The notes: generated by a model not told the origin, from the sequence alone. A stretch of 64,000 bases of DNA from Bacillus sp. X1(2014) (GCF_007678255.1 NZ_VEED01000002.1:310001-374000); one strand, 5' to 3'; positions 54,683-64,000 are shown, counted from the first letter of the stretch. Made by a program: numbers and translations.

Positions 54683-55003
54683 TTAATCTACAAAAACACC
54701 CCAGCCATCAGAATAACCGCCATGAGGCTTACTTAAATCATTTAATTTATTCTGTATTTTAATTAATTCACTGTAATTTAATAGCATTCTTTTCGAGCAA
54801 GAACATGCCCACTCATCCGTTTCGTCGTCTTGCTCTAAGAAACAATTGAATCCTTCTCCTTTTAATACTTGCGATAATTTTTCACCAGTCACTTGATCAG
54901 GCACGGCCACAAAAAATTCGACTGATTGTGGTTTTTTAAAATTCACTCCATCTTTATAAAGACTTCGTAAAGCCTCTCCATCCGCATCATTTGGAAATTT
55001 CAT
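54683..55003 (-). CDS. RraB-family protein (ribonuclease regulator-like)
   Basis: A 106-residue protein of the RraB fold (regulator of ribonuclease E activity B). It opens with MKFPNDADGEALRSLYKDGVNF and has a CFLEQDDETDEWACSCSKRM core with acidic patches. RNase E is usually absent in these Bacillaceae, so the function is likely different. The start is the ATG at 55003, 8 nt after GGAGG. The family assignment is by recognition of the pattern, not tested. Confidence 0.75.
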   Translation of the reverse strand: MKFPNDADGEALRSLYKDGVNFKKPQSVEFFVAVPDQVTGEKLSQVLKGEGFNCFLEQDDETDEWACSCSKRMLLNYSELIKIQNKLNDLSKPHGGYSDGWGVFVD

Positions 55004-55190
55004 TGGTTTTTCCTCCATATTCTAATACATTCATTGTTCATTATAATTCACTTATTTCTATTCCACTAACCAAAATTATAAATTCAACAACTTGATTTAA
55101 CATATTATTAACATCTTCTACATAGTCTCTTAAAATACGAATTTTATAATGCGTATTGTACAATCCATTACTAATTAAAGGAGGATATGA

Positions 55191-55373
55191 ATGTTCTTAA
55201 AAAAACTAACTCAAAATGGCTTAATTACAATTGTTTACTATAAAAATGGAGCTTTGCAAACCTTAAAAGGGCGCGTTTATCGCCTGAATCTAAAAGAACA
55301 ATTGCTTTCTTTAAAAGATGAAAAACAAAAGTTATTCTCCATCCGTTTATCAGCTGTTAGACATATTTATTAA
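55191..55373 (+). CDS. short YolD-like protein (60 aa)
   Basis: A 60-residue protein with a small beta-sheet pattern, ITIVYYKNGALQTLKGRVYRLNLKEQLLSLKDEKQKLF. This resembles the C-terminal part of YolD-like proteins, which in B. subtilis accompany a Y-family DNA polymerase. No polymerase gene is nearby. Start ATG after AAAGGAGG. Function unknown. Confidence 0.65.
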   Translation: MFLKKLTQNGLITIVYYKNGALQTLKGRVYRLNLKEQLLSLKDEKQKLFSIRLSAVRHIY

Positions 55374-55474
55374 CAGTTTTATTACACCAATGAAAGCTGA
55401 CTGAAGGAATACAAACCCCTAAACCTGGAAAAGGTTATTTTTTTGTCTTAATTTTTCTTTTTGAAAAAAGAAGA

Positions 55475-55499
55475 TGCCTTGGTCAGTTCTACCAAGGCA
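55475..55499 (-). terminator. terminator of purT
   Basis: Perfect 9-bp stem TGCCTTGGT / ACCAAGGCA with a 7-nt loop; minus-strand tail TCTTCTTTTTTC. Confidence 0.83.
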
Positions 55500-55538
55500 C
55501 CTAATAGTTAGGAAAGTGCTTTTTCAAAAAAAAGCGAT

Positions 55539-56717
55539 TTAGCTATGCTTGATACTAATTTTGGAGGCAGCTAGTTCGGCCTGGTTCCTTGCCTCTTCGA
55601 CAGTCTCTCCCGAACTTAGCACCACTGCCATCCGACGACCTACTTTTGTTTCAGGCTTTCCAAAGATCCTTACCTGGGTATTTGGGATAGACAAGCTGTC
55701 CGCAACTCCATCAATACTGTATTCCTTACTCTCTTTCTCTGCTTTAATCGTCCGACTTGCGCCAGGTGTTAATAGCTGAACCCCTGGGATCGGATATCCC
55801 AAAATGGCTCGTATGTGCAGGGCAAACTCGGAAAGATCCTGCGTAGCCATGGTCACCATTCCTGTATCATGTGGTCGTGGTGAAACCTCGCTAAAATAAA
55901 CCCCATTTGCCGAAAGAAATAATTCAACGCCAAAAAGGCCGTATCCACCTAGGGCATCAGTGATTTTTTTTGCAATGTCCTGCGCTTCAATTATTTGTTC
56001 CTTTGACATAGCATGCGGCTGCCAGGATTCAATATAGTCACCATCTTTTTGGACATGACCAATCGGAGCACAATAGGTTGTGCCTGAAACAGAACGAACC
56101 GTTAAGAGTGTGATTTCGGAATCAAAATGAATAAATTCTTCGACAATCACTCGAGCTTTTTTACCTCTGCCACCTGAAATGGCCTCATTCCAAGAGTATT
56201 CTGCATCCTCAAATGAACGGCAGATGGTCTGCCCTTTTCCAGATGAACTCATTATCGGTTTTATCACACAAGGAATTCCAATTTCTTGCACAGCACTCCT
56301 TAATTCCTCCAGCGTGTCTGCAAATGCGTATTTCGCCGTAGGGATTCCCAGTTCTTCGCTTGCCAATCTGCGGATTCCTTCTCGATCCATCGTCAAGTTA
56401 GTTGCTTTGGCCGTTGGTACAATACAGAAACCTTCGTCTTCAAGATCGATTAATGTTTCCGTTGCGATTGCCTCAATTTCAGGAACAACCAAGTCCGGCT
56501 TTTCTAGTTCGATCACTTTTCGCAGTTCTTCTCCATCAAGCATGTCGACAACATAAAAATGATCCGCCACCTGCATGGCAGGGGCATTTTCATAACGGTC
56601 AACAGCAATCGTCACCATTCCTAGTCGCTGAGCCTCAATAATCGTCTCTTTTCCGAGCTCTCCTGAACCTAGTAACATTACTTTTTTTGGTTTGCTAGAA
56701 TTTGAGGAACTAACCAT
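55539..56717 (-). CDS. purT: formate-dependent phosphoribosylglycinamide formyltransferase
   Basis: A 392-residue ATP-grasp enzyme that formylates GAR with formate and ATP, an alternative to folate-dependent PurN in purine synthesis. It has [12 protein letters not shown] at the N-terminus, the ATP-grasp lid SSSGKGQT, and FGVELF and [14 protein letters not shown] in the metal/ATP site. The start is the ATG at 56717, 8 nt after AGGAGT; the GTG at 56726 lies inside the ribosome site. A PurBox-like sequence lies upstream. Confidence 0.94.
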   Translation of the reverse strand: MVSSSNSSKPKKVMLLGSGELGKETIIEAQRLGMVTIAVDRYENAPAMQVADHFYVVDMLDGEELRKVIELEKPDLVVPEIEAIATETLIDLEDEGFCIVPTAKATNLTMDREGIRRLASEELGIPTAKYAFADTLEELRSAVQEIGIPCVIKPIMSSSGKGQTICRSFEDAEYSWNEAISGGRGKKARVIVEEFIHFDSEITLLTVRSVSGTTYCAPIGHVQKDGDYIESWQPHAMSKEQIIEAQDIAKKITDALGGYGLFGVELFLSANGVYFSEVSPRPHDTGMVTMATQDLSEFALHIRAILGYPIPGVQLLTPGASRTIKAEKESKEYSIDGVADSLSIPNTQVRIFGKPETKVGRRMAVVLSSGETVEEARNQAELAASKISIKHS

Positions 56718-56794
56718 GTTATCCACTCCTAATTGTTTGCTTTTTAGCTATAATATCGTATAATCAATGGGCATATCAATAGAAAAATAGTTTA

Positions 56795-56838
56795 AATAAC
56801 GAACATTATTTATTTTATACTAACTTTCATTCGTTAAC
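56795..56838 (-). promoter_or_regulatory. possible PurR (PurBox) operator upstream of purT
   Basis: AATAACGAACATT (56795-56807) matches the PurBox consensus AWWWCCGAACWWT at 12 of 13 positions. A second CGAA in the opposite orientation lies at 56830-56833 (a poorer box, 8 of 13). The two boxes are 18 bp apart, close to the 16-17 bp spacing in B. subtilis. It lies 80-120 bp before the start codon. Confidence 0.5.
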
Positions 56839-56995
56839 CACGAAGTGATCCATACTATCAAACGAAGGGAAATAAAAAATAAAAGCTTCGCAAATTAACG
56901 GATTGAAAGAAGAGATAGTAAGAAAAACACTATTTTATTTAGATAAAAAAAGCTAAAATAAAAAGTAATTTAAAATTGACGATAGAGGTGCCAAA

Positions 56996-57505
56996 GTGAA
57001 AGAGATTCTTTTGATTTTGCTGTTACAACTGATTTATGTACCGATTTACACACTGCGAACAATATTTTTGGTTAAAAATATAACAGTGTTAGCATCGATT
57101 CTAGGTATTGCAGAAATGTTAATTTATGTTTTTGGCCTTTCTCTTGTATTTGGTGGAGATCAAAGTATTATATCAATGGTTGTTTATGCAGTTGGATTCG
57201 GGTTAGGAATTATACTTGGGACAAAATTGGAACAAAAGATAGCGATTGGTTATATTAACGTAACAGTTAATACACAAGAAAAAAATCTTAATTTGATAGA
57301 CACATTACGAAAAAATGGCTTTGGCGTTACTTTATATACAGGAGAAGGCCGAGACAGTGAACGTTATCGAATGGAAATATTGACTAAGAGAAATAGAGAA
57401 AATGAACTAATAGCTACTGTGGAAAAATTTGAACCTAATGCGTTTATTATTTCCTATGAACCAAGAAGATTTAAGGGCGGATTCTTATTAGATCGACTTC
57501 GATAG
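56996..57505 (+). CDS. UPF0316 membrane protein (DUF5698/DUF2179)
   Basis: A 169-residue protein with three transmembrane helices in its first 85 residues (DUF5698) and a C-terminal soluble alpha/beta domain (DUF2179; VTVNTQEKNLNLIDTLRKNGFGVTLYTGEGRD). This is the UPF0316 architecture. The start is GTG after GAGGTG. Its function is not established, and the soluble domain may bind a nucleotide or c-di-AMP-like ligand (speculative). Confidence 0.8.
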   Translation: MKEILLILLLQLIYVPIYTLRTIFLVKNITVLASILGIAEMLIYVFGLSLVFGGDQSIISMVVYAVGFGLGIILGTKLEQKIAIGYINVTVNTQEKNLNLIDTLRKNGFGVTLYTGEGRDSERYRMEILTKRNRENELIATVEKFEPNAFIISYEPRRFKGGFLLDRLR

Positions 57506-57512
57506 AAGGATT

Positions 57513-57537
57513 GAAACACAACGAAATGTTGTGTTTC
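57513..57537 (+). terminator. terminator of the UPF0316 gene
   Basis: Perfect 10-bp stem GAAACACAAC / GTTGTGTTTC with a 5-nt loop, followed by TTTCTTTT. Confidence 0.83.
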
Positions 57538-57574
57538 TTTCTTTTATTATTAATTCGCAATTTTTGCAAATAGA

Positions 57575-57604
57575 AAATGACGTGTGTCCTTTCACACGTC
57601 ATTT
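57575..57604 (-). terminator. terminator of the gltBD operon
   Basis: Perfect 12-bp stem AAATGACGTGTG / CACACGTCATTT with a 6-nt loop; the minus strand continues as TCTATTTGC. Confidence 0.78.
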
Positions 57605-57671
57605 CGTATGCCATTTATAAAGATGGAATCCGTTAATAACCAAATCAGGCCTTTTTACATCTACTAGATTA

Positions 57672-59156
57672 TTATTTAGGTAAAAGGGATTTTCCCATTA
57701 AATAACGGTCCACTTCATGAGCAACCTGTCGACCCTCGTTGATGGCCCAGACGATTAGGCTTTGCCCTCTTCTAGCATCACCTGCAGCAAATACACCCTC
57801 AACGTTTGTACGATACTCACCGTATGCTGCTTCAATCTTTTGGTTGTTTGCACTAACACCAAATTGACTCAAAAGCGGCTGTTCTGTTCCTTCAAATCCG
57901 ATTGCAATAAAGACAAATTGTGCAGGCCAGATTTTTTCGGTTCCTGGGATTTCTTTAAAATAGAATCGACCCTCATTGTCTCTTAATTTTTCCATTTGAA
58001 TCGTGTGAAGTTCCTTTAAGCAGCCGTTTTCATCCGCAACAATTTTCTTTGTTTGGATCGAATATTGACGGGGGTCTTCACCAAACTTGGCTTCTGCCTC
58101 TTTATACGCATAATCCATGGTAAAAACATTAGGGTAGGCTGGCCACAAATTCCCTGAAGTACGAGTCTCAGGTAATTGTGGATGTTTGCCAAACTGAACC
58201 ACACTTCGGCAATTTTGACGAAGGGCTGTTGCCACACAGTCCGCTCCCGTATCACCACCGCCAATCACGATGACATCCTTGCCTTCTGTATTGATAAACT
58301 GACCATCTTCAAAATTCGTATCCAAAAAACTCTTCGTCGCCTTGGTCAGATATTCCATGGCAAAGTGAATCCCTTTCGCCTCGCGCCCTTCAATGACTAG
58401 ATCCCGCTGTTTTTGAGCACCTGTACAAAGAATGACGGCATCGAATTGTGCGTGCAGTTCTTCAGCTGTAATATCTTTGCCAACCTCTGTATTCGTGACA
58501 AACTTGATCCCTTCTTGGGTTAATAAACTGATTCGGCGCTCCACGACTTCTTTATCAAGCTTCATATTTGGAATCCCATACATGAGTAAACCACCTGGAC
58601 GGTCTGCACGTTCAAAAACTGTTACGGAGTGACCTGCCTGGTTTAGTTGATCAGCACTGGCCAATCCAGCAGGACCAGAACCGATAATCGCAACCTTTTT
58701 CCCAGTTCTGCTCGATGGGATCCGAGGAGCAATCCAGCCATTTTCAAACCCTTTATCGATGATCGCTTGTTCAATGTTTTTAATTGTTACCGCAGGGTCA
58801 GTGATCGCTAATGTACATGAACCCTCACAAGGAGCAGGACAAACCCGCCCAGTGAACTCTGGGAAATTATTCGTTTTAAGCAACCGATCAAGGGCTTCCT
58901 TCCATCGGCCGCGATAGACCAAGTCATTCCATTCGGGAATGAGATTATGAATCGGACAGCCTGATGTCGCCCCCTGAATTTCCATTCCCATATGGCAGAA
59001 AGGAGTGGCGCAATCCATGCACCGTGCTCCTTGTCTACTTAAAGTTTCGTCCGAAAAAGGCAGGGAATACTCTTTCCAGTCGCTTACTCGCGTAAGGGGA
59101 TTTCGTTCTTTACCTTTTTCTCGATAGTAATCCATAAATCCTGTTGTTTTTCCCAT
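57672..59156 (-). CDS. gltD: glutamate synthase small subunit
   Basis: A 494-residue flavoprotein that passes electrons from NADPH to the large subunit in glutamate synthase. N-terminal cysteines (RCMDCATPFCH, GCPIHN, FTGRVCPAPCEGSC) fit two [4Fe-4S] clusters; FAD and NADPH folds follow at AIIGSGPAGLASAD and VIGGGDTGADCV. It follows the large-subunit gene by 16 nt, in one operon. In B. subtilis this subunit is called GltB. Confidence 0.96.
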   Translation of the reverse strand: MGKTTGFMDYYREKGKERNPLTRVSDWKEYSLPFSDETLSRQGARCMDCATPFCHMGMEIQGATSGCPIHNLIPEWNDLVYRGRWKEALDRLLKTNNFPEFTGRVCPAPCEGSCTLAITDPAVTIKNIEQAIIDKGFENGWIAPRIPSSRTGKKVAIIGSGPAGLASADQLNQAGHSVTVFERADRPGGLLMYGIPNMKLDKEVVERRISLLTQEGIKFVTNTEVGKDITAEELHAQFDAVILCTGAQKQRDLVIEGREAKGIHFAMEYLTKATKSFLDTNFEDGQFINTEGKDVIVIGGGDTGADCVATALRQNCRSVVQFGKHPQLPETRTSGNLWPAYPNVFTMDYAYKEAEAKFGEDPRQYSIQTKKIVADENGCLKELHTIQMEKLRDNEGRFYFKEIPGTEKIWPAQFVFIAIGFEGTEQPLLSQFGVSANNQKIEAAYGEYRTNVEGVFAAGDARRGQSLIVWAINEGRQVAHEVDRYLMGKSLLPK

Positions 59157-59172
59157 CTTCCTCTCCCCTTTC

Positions 59173-62100
59173 TTAGCGTAGTACAGCTTCTGGCTGTTGA
59201 GGTGTATTTTTCGGTTTGGAAGAATTGGCTAAAAATGCACTCATAACCGCGTCTTCTTCTGTTAAACCTGCATCCTTTTGCTTCTGAATTTGTTCCAGCA
59301 TGCGTTTATAGTCCTTCGGAATGACTTTGGTAAATTTTCTGACATAATTTTCCCAGTTTTCTAGAACAAAGCTTGCTTTCACACTATTCGTATAATAGAA
59401 ATGAGTTTGAATCATTTGCATTAGCTCATCCTCATCGTTTTTCGTCAACGGCTCTATTTCAATCATCTCTTGATTACATAACTTCTTGAAGGCCTCTTGA
59501 TCATCAGCTAATACGTACGTAATTCCACCGGACATCCCGGCAGCAAAGTTTTTGCCTACATTACCTAAAATAACGACGCGTCCGCCTGTCATATATTCAC
59601 AGCCATGATCGCCAATACCTTCGACAACCACATTCACACCGCTATTACGGACCGCAAATCGTTCGCCAGCACGTCCATTTATATACGCTTCACCGCTAGT
59701 AGCACCGTATAAAGCAACATTCCCGGCGATTACATTTTCACCAGCTGATAGTTTAGAAGATTCGTCTGCTTTTACAATCAACTTTCCGCCAGATAGGCCT
59801 TTTCCAAGAAAATCATTGACGTCACCCGTAATCTCTAATGTTACTCCGTTCGGAACAAACGCACCAAAGCTTTGCCCTGCAGACCCTGTAAACCTCAAGG
59901 TTATGGTATCGGCAGGAAGTCCCACTTCGCCATAACGCTTCGATACTTCACTTCCGACGATTGTTCCTACAACACGGTTCACGTTCGTAATCGGGAAACT
60001 CACATCGACTGGAACTTGATCATGTAATGCTGTTTGAACAGCCGGCAAGATTTTTTGGATATCAAGAGACTCGTCAATTTTGTGATTTTGTGGTGTTGTA
60101 AAAGTGCGAACACCCTCAGGCTGATGCAGCAATGGAGTTAAGTCTAAATCTTTTGCTTTCCAGTGTGCTTTTGCTCGGTTACTCATTTTTAATACATCCG
60201 TACGACCGACCATTTCATCTATCGTTCTAAAGCCAAGCTCCGCCATTAGTTCTCGAACTTCTTGAGCAATAAAACGCATATAGTTGACAATATAATCAGC
60301 TTCTCCAGTGAACTTTTGACGAAGCTGCGGATTTTGCGTGGCGATTCCAACCGGGCATGTATCTAAATGACAAACGCGCATCATCACACATCCGAGTACA
60401 ACGAGTGGTGCAGTCGCAAAAGCAAACTCTTCTGCCCCAAATAATGCCGCCATGACAACATCTTTTCCAGTCATTAATTTACCGTCTGTCTCAAGGACAA
60501 CACGATCACGCAACCCATTCAACATTAATGTTTGATGCGCTTCAGCAAGACCCAGCTCCCATGGTAGTCCCGTATGCTGGATACTTGTTTTTGGAGATGC
60601 TCCTGTTCCACCATCATAACCGCTGATAACGATGACATCGGCGGCACCTTTTGCCACACCGGCAGCAATCGTTCCAACTCCGCCTTTGGATACTAGCTTC
60701 ACGCTGATTCGTGCCTCTCGATTGGCATTTTTCAAATCGTGAATCAGCTGGGCTAAATCTTCAATCGAGTAAATATCATGGTGCGGTGGTGGTGAAATCA
60801 GCCCGACACCTGGTGTGGAACCACGAACATCAGCAACCCATGGATAAACTTTATTACCCGGAAGCTGTCCGCCTTCACCTGGCTTTGCTCCTTGTGCCAT
60901 TTTAATTTGAAGCTCATCCGCATGGACCAGATAATGACTCTTTACTCCGAAACGGCCGGAAGCAATTTGCTTCACTGCACTGCGGCGATTATCTCCATTT
61001 TCATCCAACGTATAGCGGCGTGAATCTTCTCCGCCTTCACCTGAGTTGCTTTTACCGCCTAAACGATTCATCGCAATCGCCAAAGTTTCATGCGCTTCCT
61101 TACTAATTGATCCAAACGACATCGCCCCTGTTTTGAAACGGCGGACAATGGAATCAACTGATTCAACCTCGTCAATTGATAAAGACTTTCTAGTTTCATC
61201 AAATGAGAACAAATTCCGTAAGAACCCAATTCTCTCTTCATTTGCGAGTTTGGAATACTTTTTAAATAATTCGTAATCGCCCTTTCGGCAAGCCCATTGC
61301 AGTGTATGAATCGTTCCAGGGTTAAAGGCGTGATGTTCCCCTGTTTTTCTCCACTGGAAATTACTGCCTGAATCTAATGTTTGATCATAAGAATCTGCGT
61401 AAGCGACTGTATGCAGCAATTTCGCCTCTTCGGCAATCGTATTTAATCCGATCCCGCCAAGCTGCGAAACGGTTCCTGTAAAATAACGTTCAATGACTTC
61501 TCCGCTGATTCCAACTGCTTCGAAAATTTGTGCTCCGCGATAACTTTGGACGGTTGAAATCCCCATTTTGGACATCACTTTTACAACGCCCTCAGTCATT
61601 GCTTTTACATACTTAAGTACCGCTTCTTCATAGCTGAACGGTAAACTTCCATCTACGATTGCCTGCTTATATGTTGCGAATGCAAGATACGGATTGATGG
61701 CATCAACACCATAGCCAATTAATGCAGCGAGATGATGAACTTCACGTACCTCTCCAGATTCGATAATGATGCTTACTTTCGTTCTGCTGCCTTCTCGAAT
61801 CAAATGCTGGTGAATAGCACTTACTGCCAATAACGAAGGAATCGCTGCATCTTTGTTATTCATTTGACGGTCAGATAAGATGAGTAGACTTACACCTTCA
61901 GAGATGGCGGAATCTGCCTCTTTGCAAATCCTTGCTAGGCTGTCTTCCAAATCTTCATCGAACAGAATGTCAATGACTTTACTCTTAAAATCGGCTGTAT
62001 CCAAAGATTTCAACTGCTCTATTTGACCATTTGTAATGACCGGTGTATCAAGTTGAATTCGACGGCAGTTTAACGGTGAAGGTTGTAATATATTTCCTTC

Positions 62101-63723
62101 TGCACCTAATAACGTCATCGTTGATGTGACAATTTCTTCTCGTAGTGAATCAATGGGCGGATTGGTTACTTGGGCAAATAATTGCTTGAAATAGTTAAAC
62201 AAGGATTGCGCACGCTCTGATAAAACCGCTAGAGGCATGTCATTTCCCATTGCGCCAATTGGGTCTTTTCCTTCATTTACAACAGCAACCAAGTATTTTG
62301 AAATATCTTCGTAGGTATAGCCAAATGCTTTCTGGCGAATGAGTAAATCCGCTAGGACTTCTTCTTCGTTCGATTTTTCTTCATGTAATCGAACAAGCTG
62401 TTCATCCAGCCATTGTTGATAAGGAAGTGTTTCAGCCATCTCCGTTTTTACTTCTTCATCTGAAATAATCCGTCCTTCTTCTAAATCAATCAACAGCATT
62501 TTCCCTGGGCTTAAACGATCCTTATATAATACTTTTTCCGGTTCAACATCAATAACGCCAACCTCTGATGAAAAAATAATATAATCATCATCCGTAACGT
62601 AATAACGAGCAGGACGAAGGCCGTTCCGATCTAAAATCGCTCCGATTTGTTTCCCATCCGTAAAGGAAATAGCCGTTGGACCGTCCCATGGTTCCATTAA
62701 GCAGCTATGATACTCGTAAAATGCTCTCTTTTCTTTTGTCATATGCGGGTTTTCTGACCATGGTTCAGGAATCAGCATCATGGCAGCATGAGCAGGCTTC
62801 CGGCCCGCAAGTACCAAAAACTCAAGCGCATTATCTAAAATTGACGAGTCACTTCCTTCGGTATCAAGGATTGGAAGCAGCTTTTGCAGGTCATCACCAA
62901 ATGCTTCCGAGACAAATTGCTTTTCTCGCGCATTCATCCATTGAACATTGCCGCGAAGTGTATTAATTTCTCCATTATGGATTAGGTAGCGGTTTGGATG
63001 TGCCCGTTCCCAACTAGGAAACGTATTTGTACTAAAGCGGGAATGCACTAAAGCAAAAGCCGATACAAAACTCTCATCTTGTAAGTCTAAGTAAAATCTG
63101 TCTACCTGTTCTGGTGTTAATAATCCTTTATACACAATCGTTCTACTTGAAAGGCTGGCAAAATAAAAACGTAAATCAGCTTCCTTCGCCCAATGTTCTG
63201 ATTGTTTTCTAATAATATATAATTTTCGCTCGAACGATAATTCATCCAAAAGCCCTTCTTTGGCTCCAATAAATACTTGGCGAATGAATGGACGGCTTTG
63301 CTTGGCTGTTTCTCCGATTGTTTCAACATTGACAGGCACTGTTCTCCATCCAAGAACGGTCTGCCCTTCTTCTTCAACCACTTTATTGATATAGGACTCT
63401 ATTTTTTCTCTTTCTGAAATATTGTTTGAGAAAAAAAGCATTCCTACCCCGTATTGACCTTTTACAGGTAATTGGACGTTTTGAAGAGTGTTACGGAAAA
63501 ACGCATCCGGAATCTGAACCATGAGTCCAGCGCCGTCTCCTGTTAATGGGTCACTTCCTTGTCCGCCGCGGTGATCTAGTTTACAAAGCATGCTGAGTCC
63601 TTTTTCTACAATCTCGTGAGATGCGAGCCCTTTAATATTGGCATACAATCCAATTCCACATGCATCATGTTCATATTCTGGGCGGTAGAGACCTTGTGCT
63701 TTTGGTAGTTGATGAAATGTCAT
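59173..63723 (-). CDS. gltB: glutamate synthase large subunit
   Basis: A 1516-residue enzyme that makes two glutamates from glutamine and 2-oxoglutarate. Cys22 in HDACGIG is the N-terminal nucleophile of the amidotransferase domain after removal of a short propeptide. The central and FMN-binding domains follow (QLPGNKVYPWVADVRGSTPG, KLVSKGGVGTIAAGVAKG, VISGYDGGTGASP), a CHLDTCPVG iron-sulfur cluster segment and the C-terminal beta-helix with repeated glycine-rich turns. Cotranscribed with gltD. Called gltA in B. subtilis. It is divergent from the LysR regulator gltC. Confidence 0.97.
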   Translation of the reverse strand: MTFHQLPKAQGLYRPEYEHDACGIGLYANIKGLASHEIVEKGLSMLCKLDHRGGQGSDPLTGDGAGLMVQIPDAFFRNTLQNVQLPVKGQYGVGMLFFSNNISEREKIESYINKVVEEEGQTVLGWRTVPVNVETIGETAKQSRPFIRQVFIGAKEGLLDELSFERKLYIIRKQSEHWAKEADLRFYFASLSSRTIVYKGLLTPEQVDRFYLDLQDESFVSAFALVHSRFSTNTFPSWERAHPNRYLIHNGEINTLRGNVQWMNAREKQFVSEAFGDDLQKLLPILDTEGSDSSILDNALEFLVLAGRKPAHAAMMLIPEPWSENPHMTKEKRAFYEYHSCLMEPWDGPTAISFTDGKQIGAILDRNGLRPARYYVTDDDYIIFSSEVGVIDVEPEKVLYKDRLSPGKMLLIDLEEGRIISDEEVKTEMAETLPYQQWLDEQLVRLHEEKSNEEEVLADLLIRQKAFGYTYEDISKYLVAVVNEGKDPIGAMGNDMPLAVLSERAQSLFNYFKQLFAQVTNPPIDSLREEIVTSTMTLLGAEGNILQPSPLNCRRIQLDTPVITNGQIEQLKSLDTADFKSKVIDILFDEDLEDSLARICKEADSAISEGVSLLILSDRQMNNKDAAIPSLLAVSAIHQHLIREGSRTKVSIIIESGEVREVHHLAALIGYGVDAINPYLAFATYKQAIVDGSLPFSYEEAVLKYVKAMTEGVVKVMSKMGISTVQSYRGAQIFEAVGISGEVIERYFTGTVSQLGGIGLNTIAEEAKLLHTVAYADSYDQTLDSGSNFQWRKTGEHHAFNPGTIHTLQWACRKGDYELFKKYSKLANEERIGFLRNLFSFDETRKSLSIDEVESVDSIVRRFKTGAMSFGSISKEAHETLAIAMNRLGGKSNSGEGGEDSRRYTLDENGDNRRSAVKQIASGRFGVKSHYLVHADELQIKMAQGAKPGEGGQLPGNKVYPWVADVRGSTPGVGLISPPPHHDIYSIEDLAQLIHDLKNANREARISVKLVSKGGVGTIAAGVAKGAADVIVISGYDGGTGASPKTSIQHTGLPWELGLAEAHQTLMLNGLRDRVVLETDGKLMTGKDVVMAALFGAEEFAFATAPLVVLGCVMMRVCHLDTCPVGIATQNPQLRQKFTGEADYIVNYMRFIAQEVRELMAELGFRTIDEMVGRTDVLKMSNRAKAHWKAKDLDLTPLLHQPEGVRTFTTPQNHKIDESLDIQKILPAVQTALHDQVPVDVSFPITNVNRVVGTIVGSEVSKRYGEVGLPADTITLRFTGSAGQSFGAFVPNGVTLEITGDVNDFLGKGLSGGKLIVKADESSKLSAGENVIAGNVALYGATSGEAYINGRAGERFAVRNSGVNVVVEGIGDHGCEYMTGGRVVILGNVGKNFAAGMSGGITYVLADDQEAFKKLCNQEMIEIEPLTKNDEDELMQMIQTHFYYTNSVKASFVLENWENYVRKFTKVIPKDYKRMLEQIQKQKDAGLTEEDAVMSAFLANSSKPKNTPQQPEAVLR

Positions 63724-63809
63724 TACTATCTCCCCCGTTCTTAATTTTCCGATAAATCAGTATGATAGTAATTTTATGTTTTAAAATACATATAAACAAT
63801 ATATAATTT

Positions 63810-63824
63810 AGATTAAATCAATCT
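63810..63824. promoter_or_regulatory. possible GltC-binding palindrome in the gltB-gltC intergenic region
   Basis: AGATT-AAATC-AATCT is a 15-bp perfect palindrome with the T-N11-A layout of LysR-regulator sites. It lies 28 bp before the gltC start and about 90 bp before gltB, where Box I-type sites are expected. No binding evidence exists here. Confidence 0.45.
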
Positions 63825-63851
63825 CATTTTTATATGAATGGAGGATTTAAG

Positions 63852-64000
63852 GTGGAACTACGTCAATTACGTTATTTTATGGAGGTAGCAGAGCGTGAAC
63901 ATGTAACCGAGGCGGCAGATAATCTCAATGTCGCACAGTCGGCCGTAAGTTTTCAGATTGCTAAATTAGAAGATGAACTCGGAGTACGTTTATTTGAACG
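63852..64000 (+). CDS. gltC: LysR-family activator of glutamate synthase (N-terminal part)
   Basis: The first 50 codons of a LysR-type regulator, cut by the window edge. The sequence VELRQLRYFMEVAEREHVTE and AADNLNVAQSAVSFQIAKLEDELGVRLFER is the winged-helix DNA-binding domain, very close to B. subtilis GltC. The GTG start follows GGAGG by 7 nt. It is divergent from gltBD, the same arrangement as in B. subtilis, where it activates those genes when glutamate is needed. Confidence 0.93.
   Translation, partial: MELRQLRYFMEVAEREHVTEAADNLNVAQSAVSFQIAKLEDELGVRLFE

Noticed and set aside
63724..63809. TnrA site upstream of gltB
   Set aside because: TGTTTTAAAATACA has 8 nt between TGT and ACA rather than 11, so it does not fit the consensus.

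Overview
The window looks like a chromosomal segment of a low-GC, endospore-forming Bacillaceae (Bacillus/Neobacillus-like). The support is an alpha/beta small acid-soluble spore protein, Bacillus-type families (DUF2161, CBO0543, UPF0316, CtaG), GGAGG-type ribosome sites with many GTG/TTG starts, a GlnR/TnrA-type operator, and a gltC gene divergent from the glutamate synthase genes. No rRNA, tRNA, phage region or CRISPR array was seen. Most of the content is ordinary metabolism, and the unusual material lies mainly between genes.

Layout. 1-2.7 kb: a Baeyer-Villiger monooxygenase (cut by the window edge) and an esterase in one operon, divergent from a LuxR-type regulator. 2.8-8 kb: glycine-oxidase-like flavoenzyme, a small zinc-ribbon protein, a spore protein gene that lacks a normal start codon, SDR, DUF2062, aldo/keto reductase and NlpC/P60 genes. 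8-16.6 kb: TPP enzyme, tartrate/D-malate-type dehydrogenase, FUSC exporter, deoD, malate synthase G. 16.8-22.9 kb: DUF2243-ctaG pair, small or uncharacterised genes, two methyltransferases and an orphan gene whose stop codon is supplied by an inserted MITE-like element. 23-30.1 kb: a five-gene catabolic/transport operon (alcohol dehydrogenase, ABC importer, aminotransferase) behind a sigma-54 promoter and next to its PAS-AAA+ activator. 30-43.8 kb: Dph6-like ATPase, catalase, guanine deaminase, a SufR-like regulator-folE-CDGSH operon, purU, sugar kinase, MATE pump, acyl-CoA ligase, a PRPP synthetase and an isochorismatase-like hydrolase. 44-57.5 kb: nitronate monooxygenase, membrane proteins, OFA-type MFS transporter, a stand-alone glutamine synthetase with its own operator, sstT, small proteins, purT. 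57.6-64 kb: gltD, gltB and the start of gltC.

How genes fit together. GlnA, GltB and GltD form the GS-GOGAT ammonium assimilation route, with GltC as the likely regulator of GltBD. PurU (formate release), PurT (formate use), Prs, DeoD and GuaD give a loose purine theme. The sigma-54 operon looks like an import-and-transaminate pathway for an unknown amine or amino acid. The monooxygenase-esterase pair would turn a ketone into an ester and then an acid plus an alcohol.

Most unusual signals: (i) two unlinked arrays, each with three 47-bp palindromic units separated by exactly 5 bp; (ii) a 13-bp motif, GGTGTCAGGCACC, found five times after a stop codon, always in the same orientation relative to the gene; (iii) a MITE-like insertion with a 6-bp target duplication placed exactly in a stop codon; (iv) a spore-protein gene with AUA where AUG is expected; (v) the sigma-54 operon.
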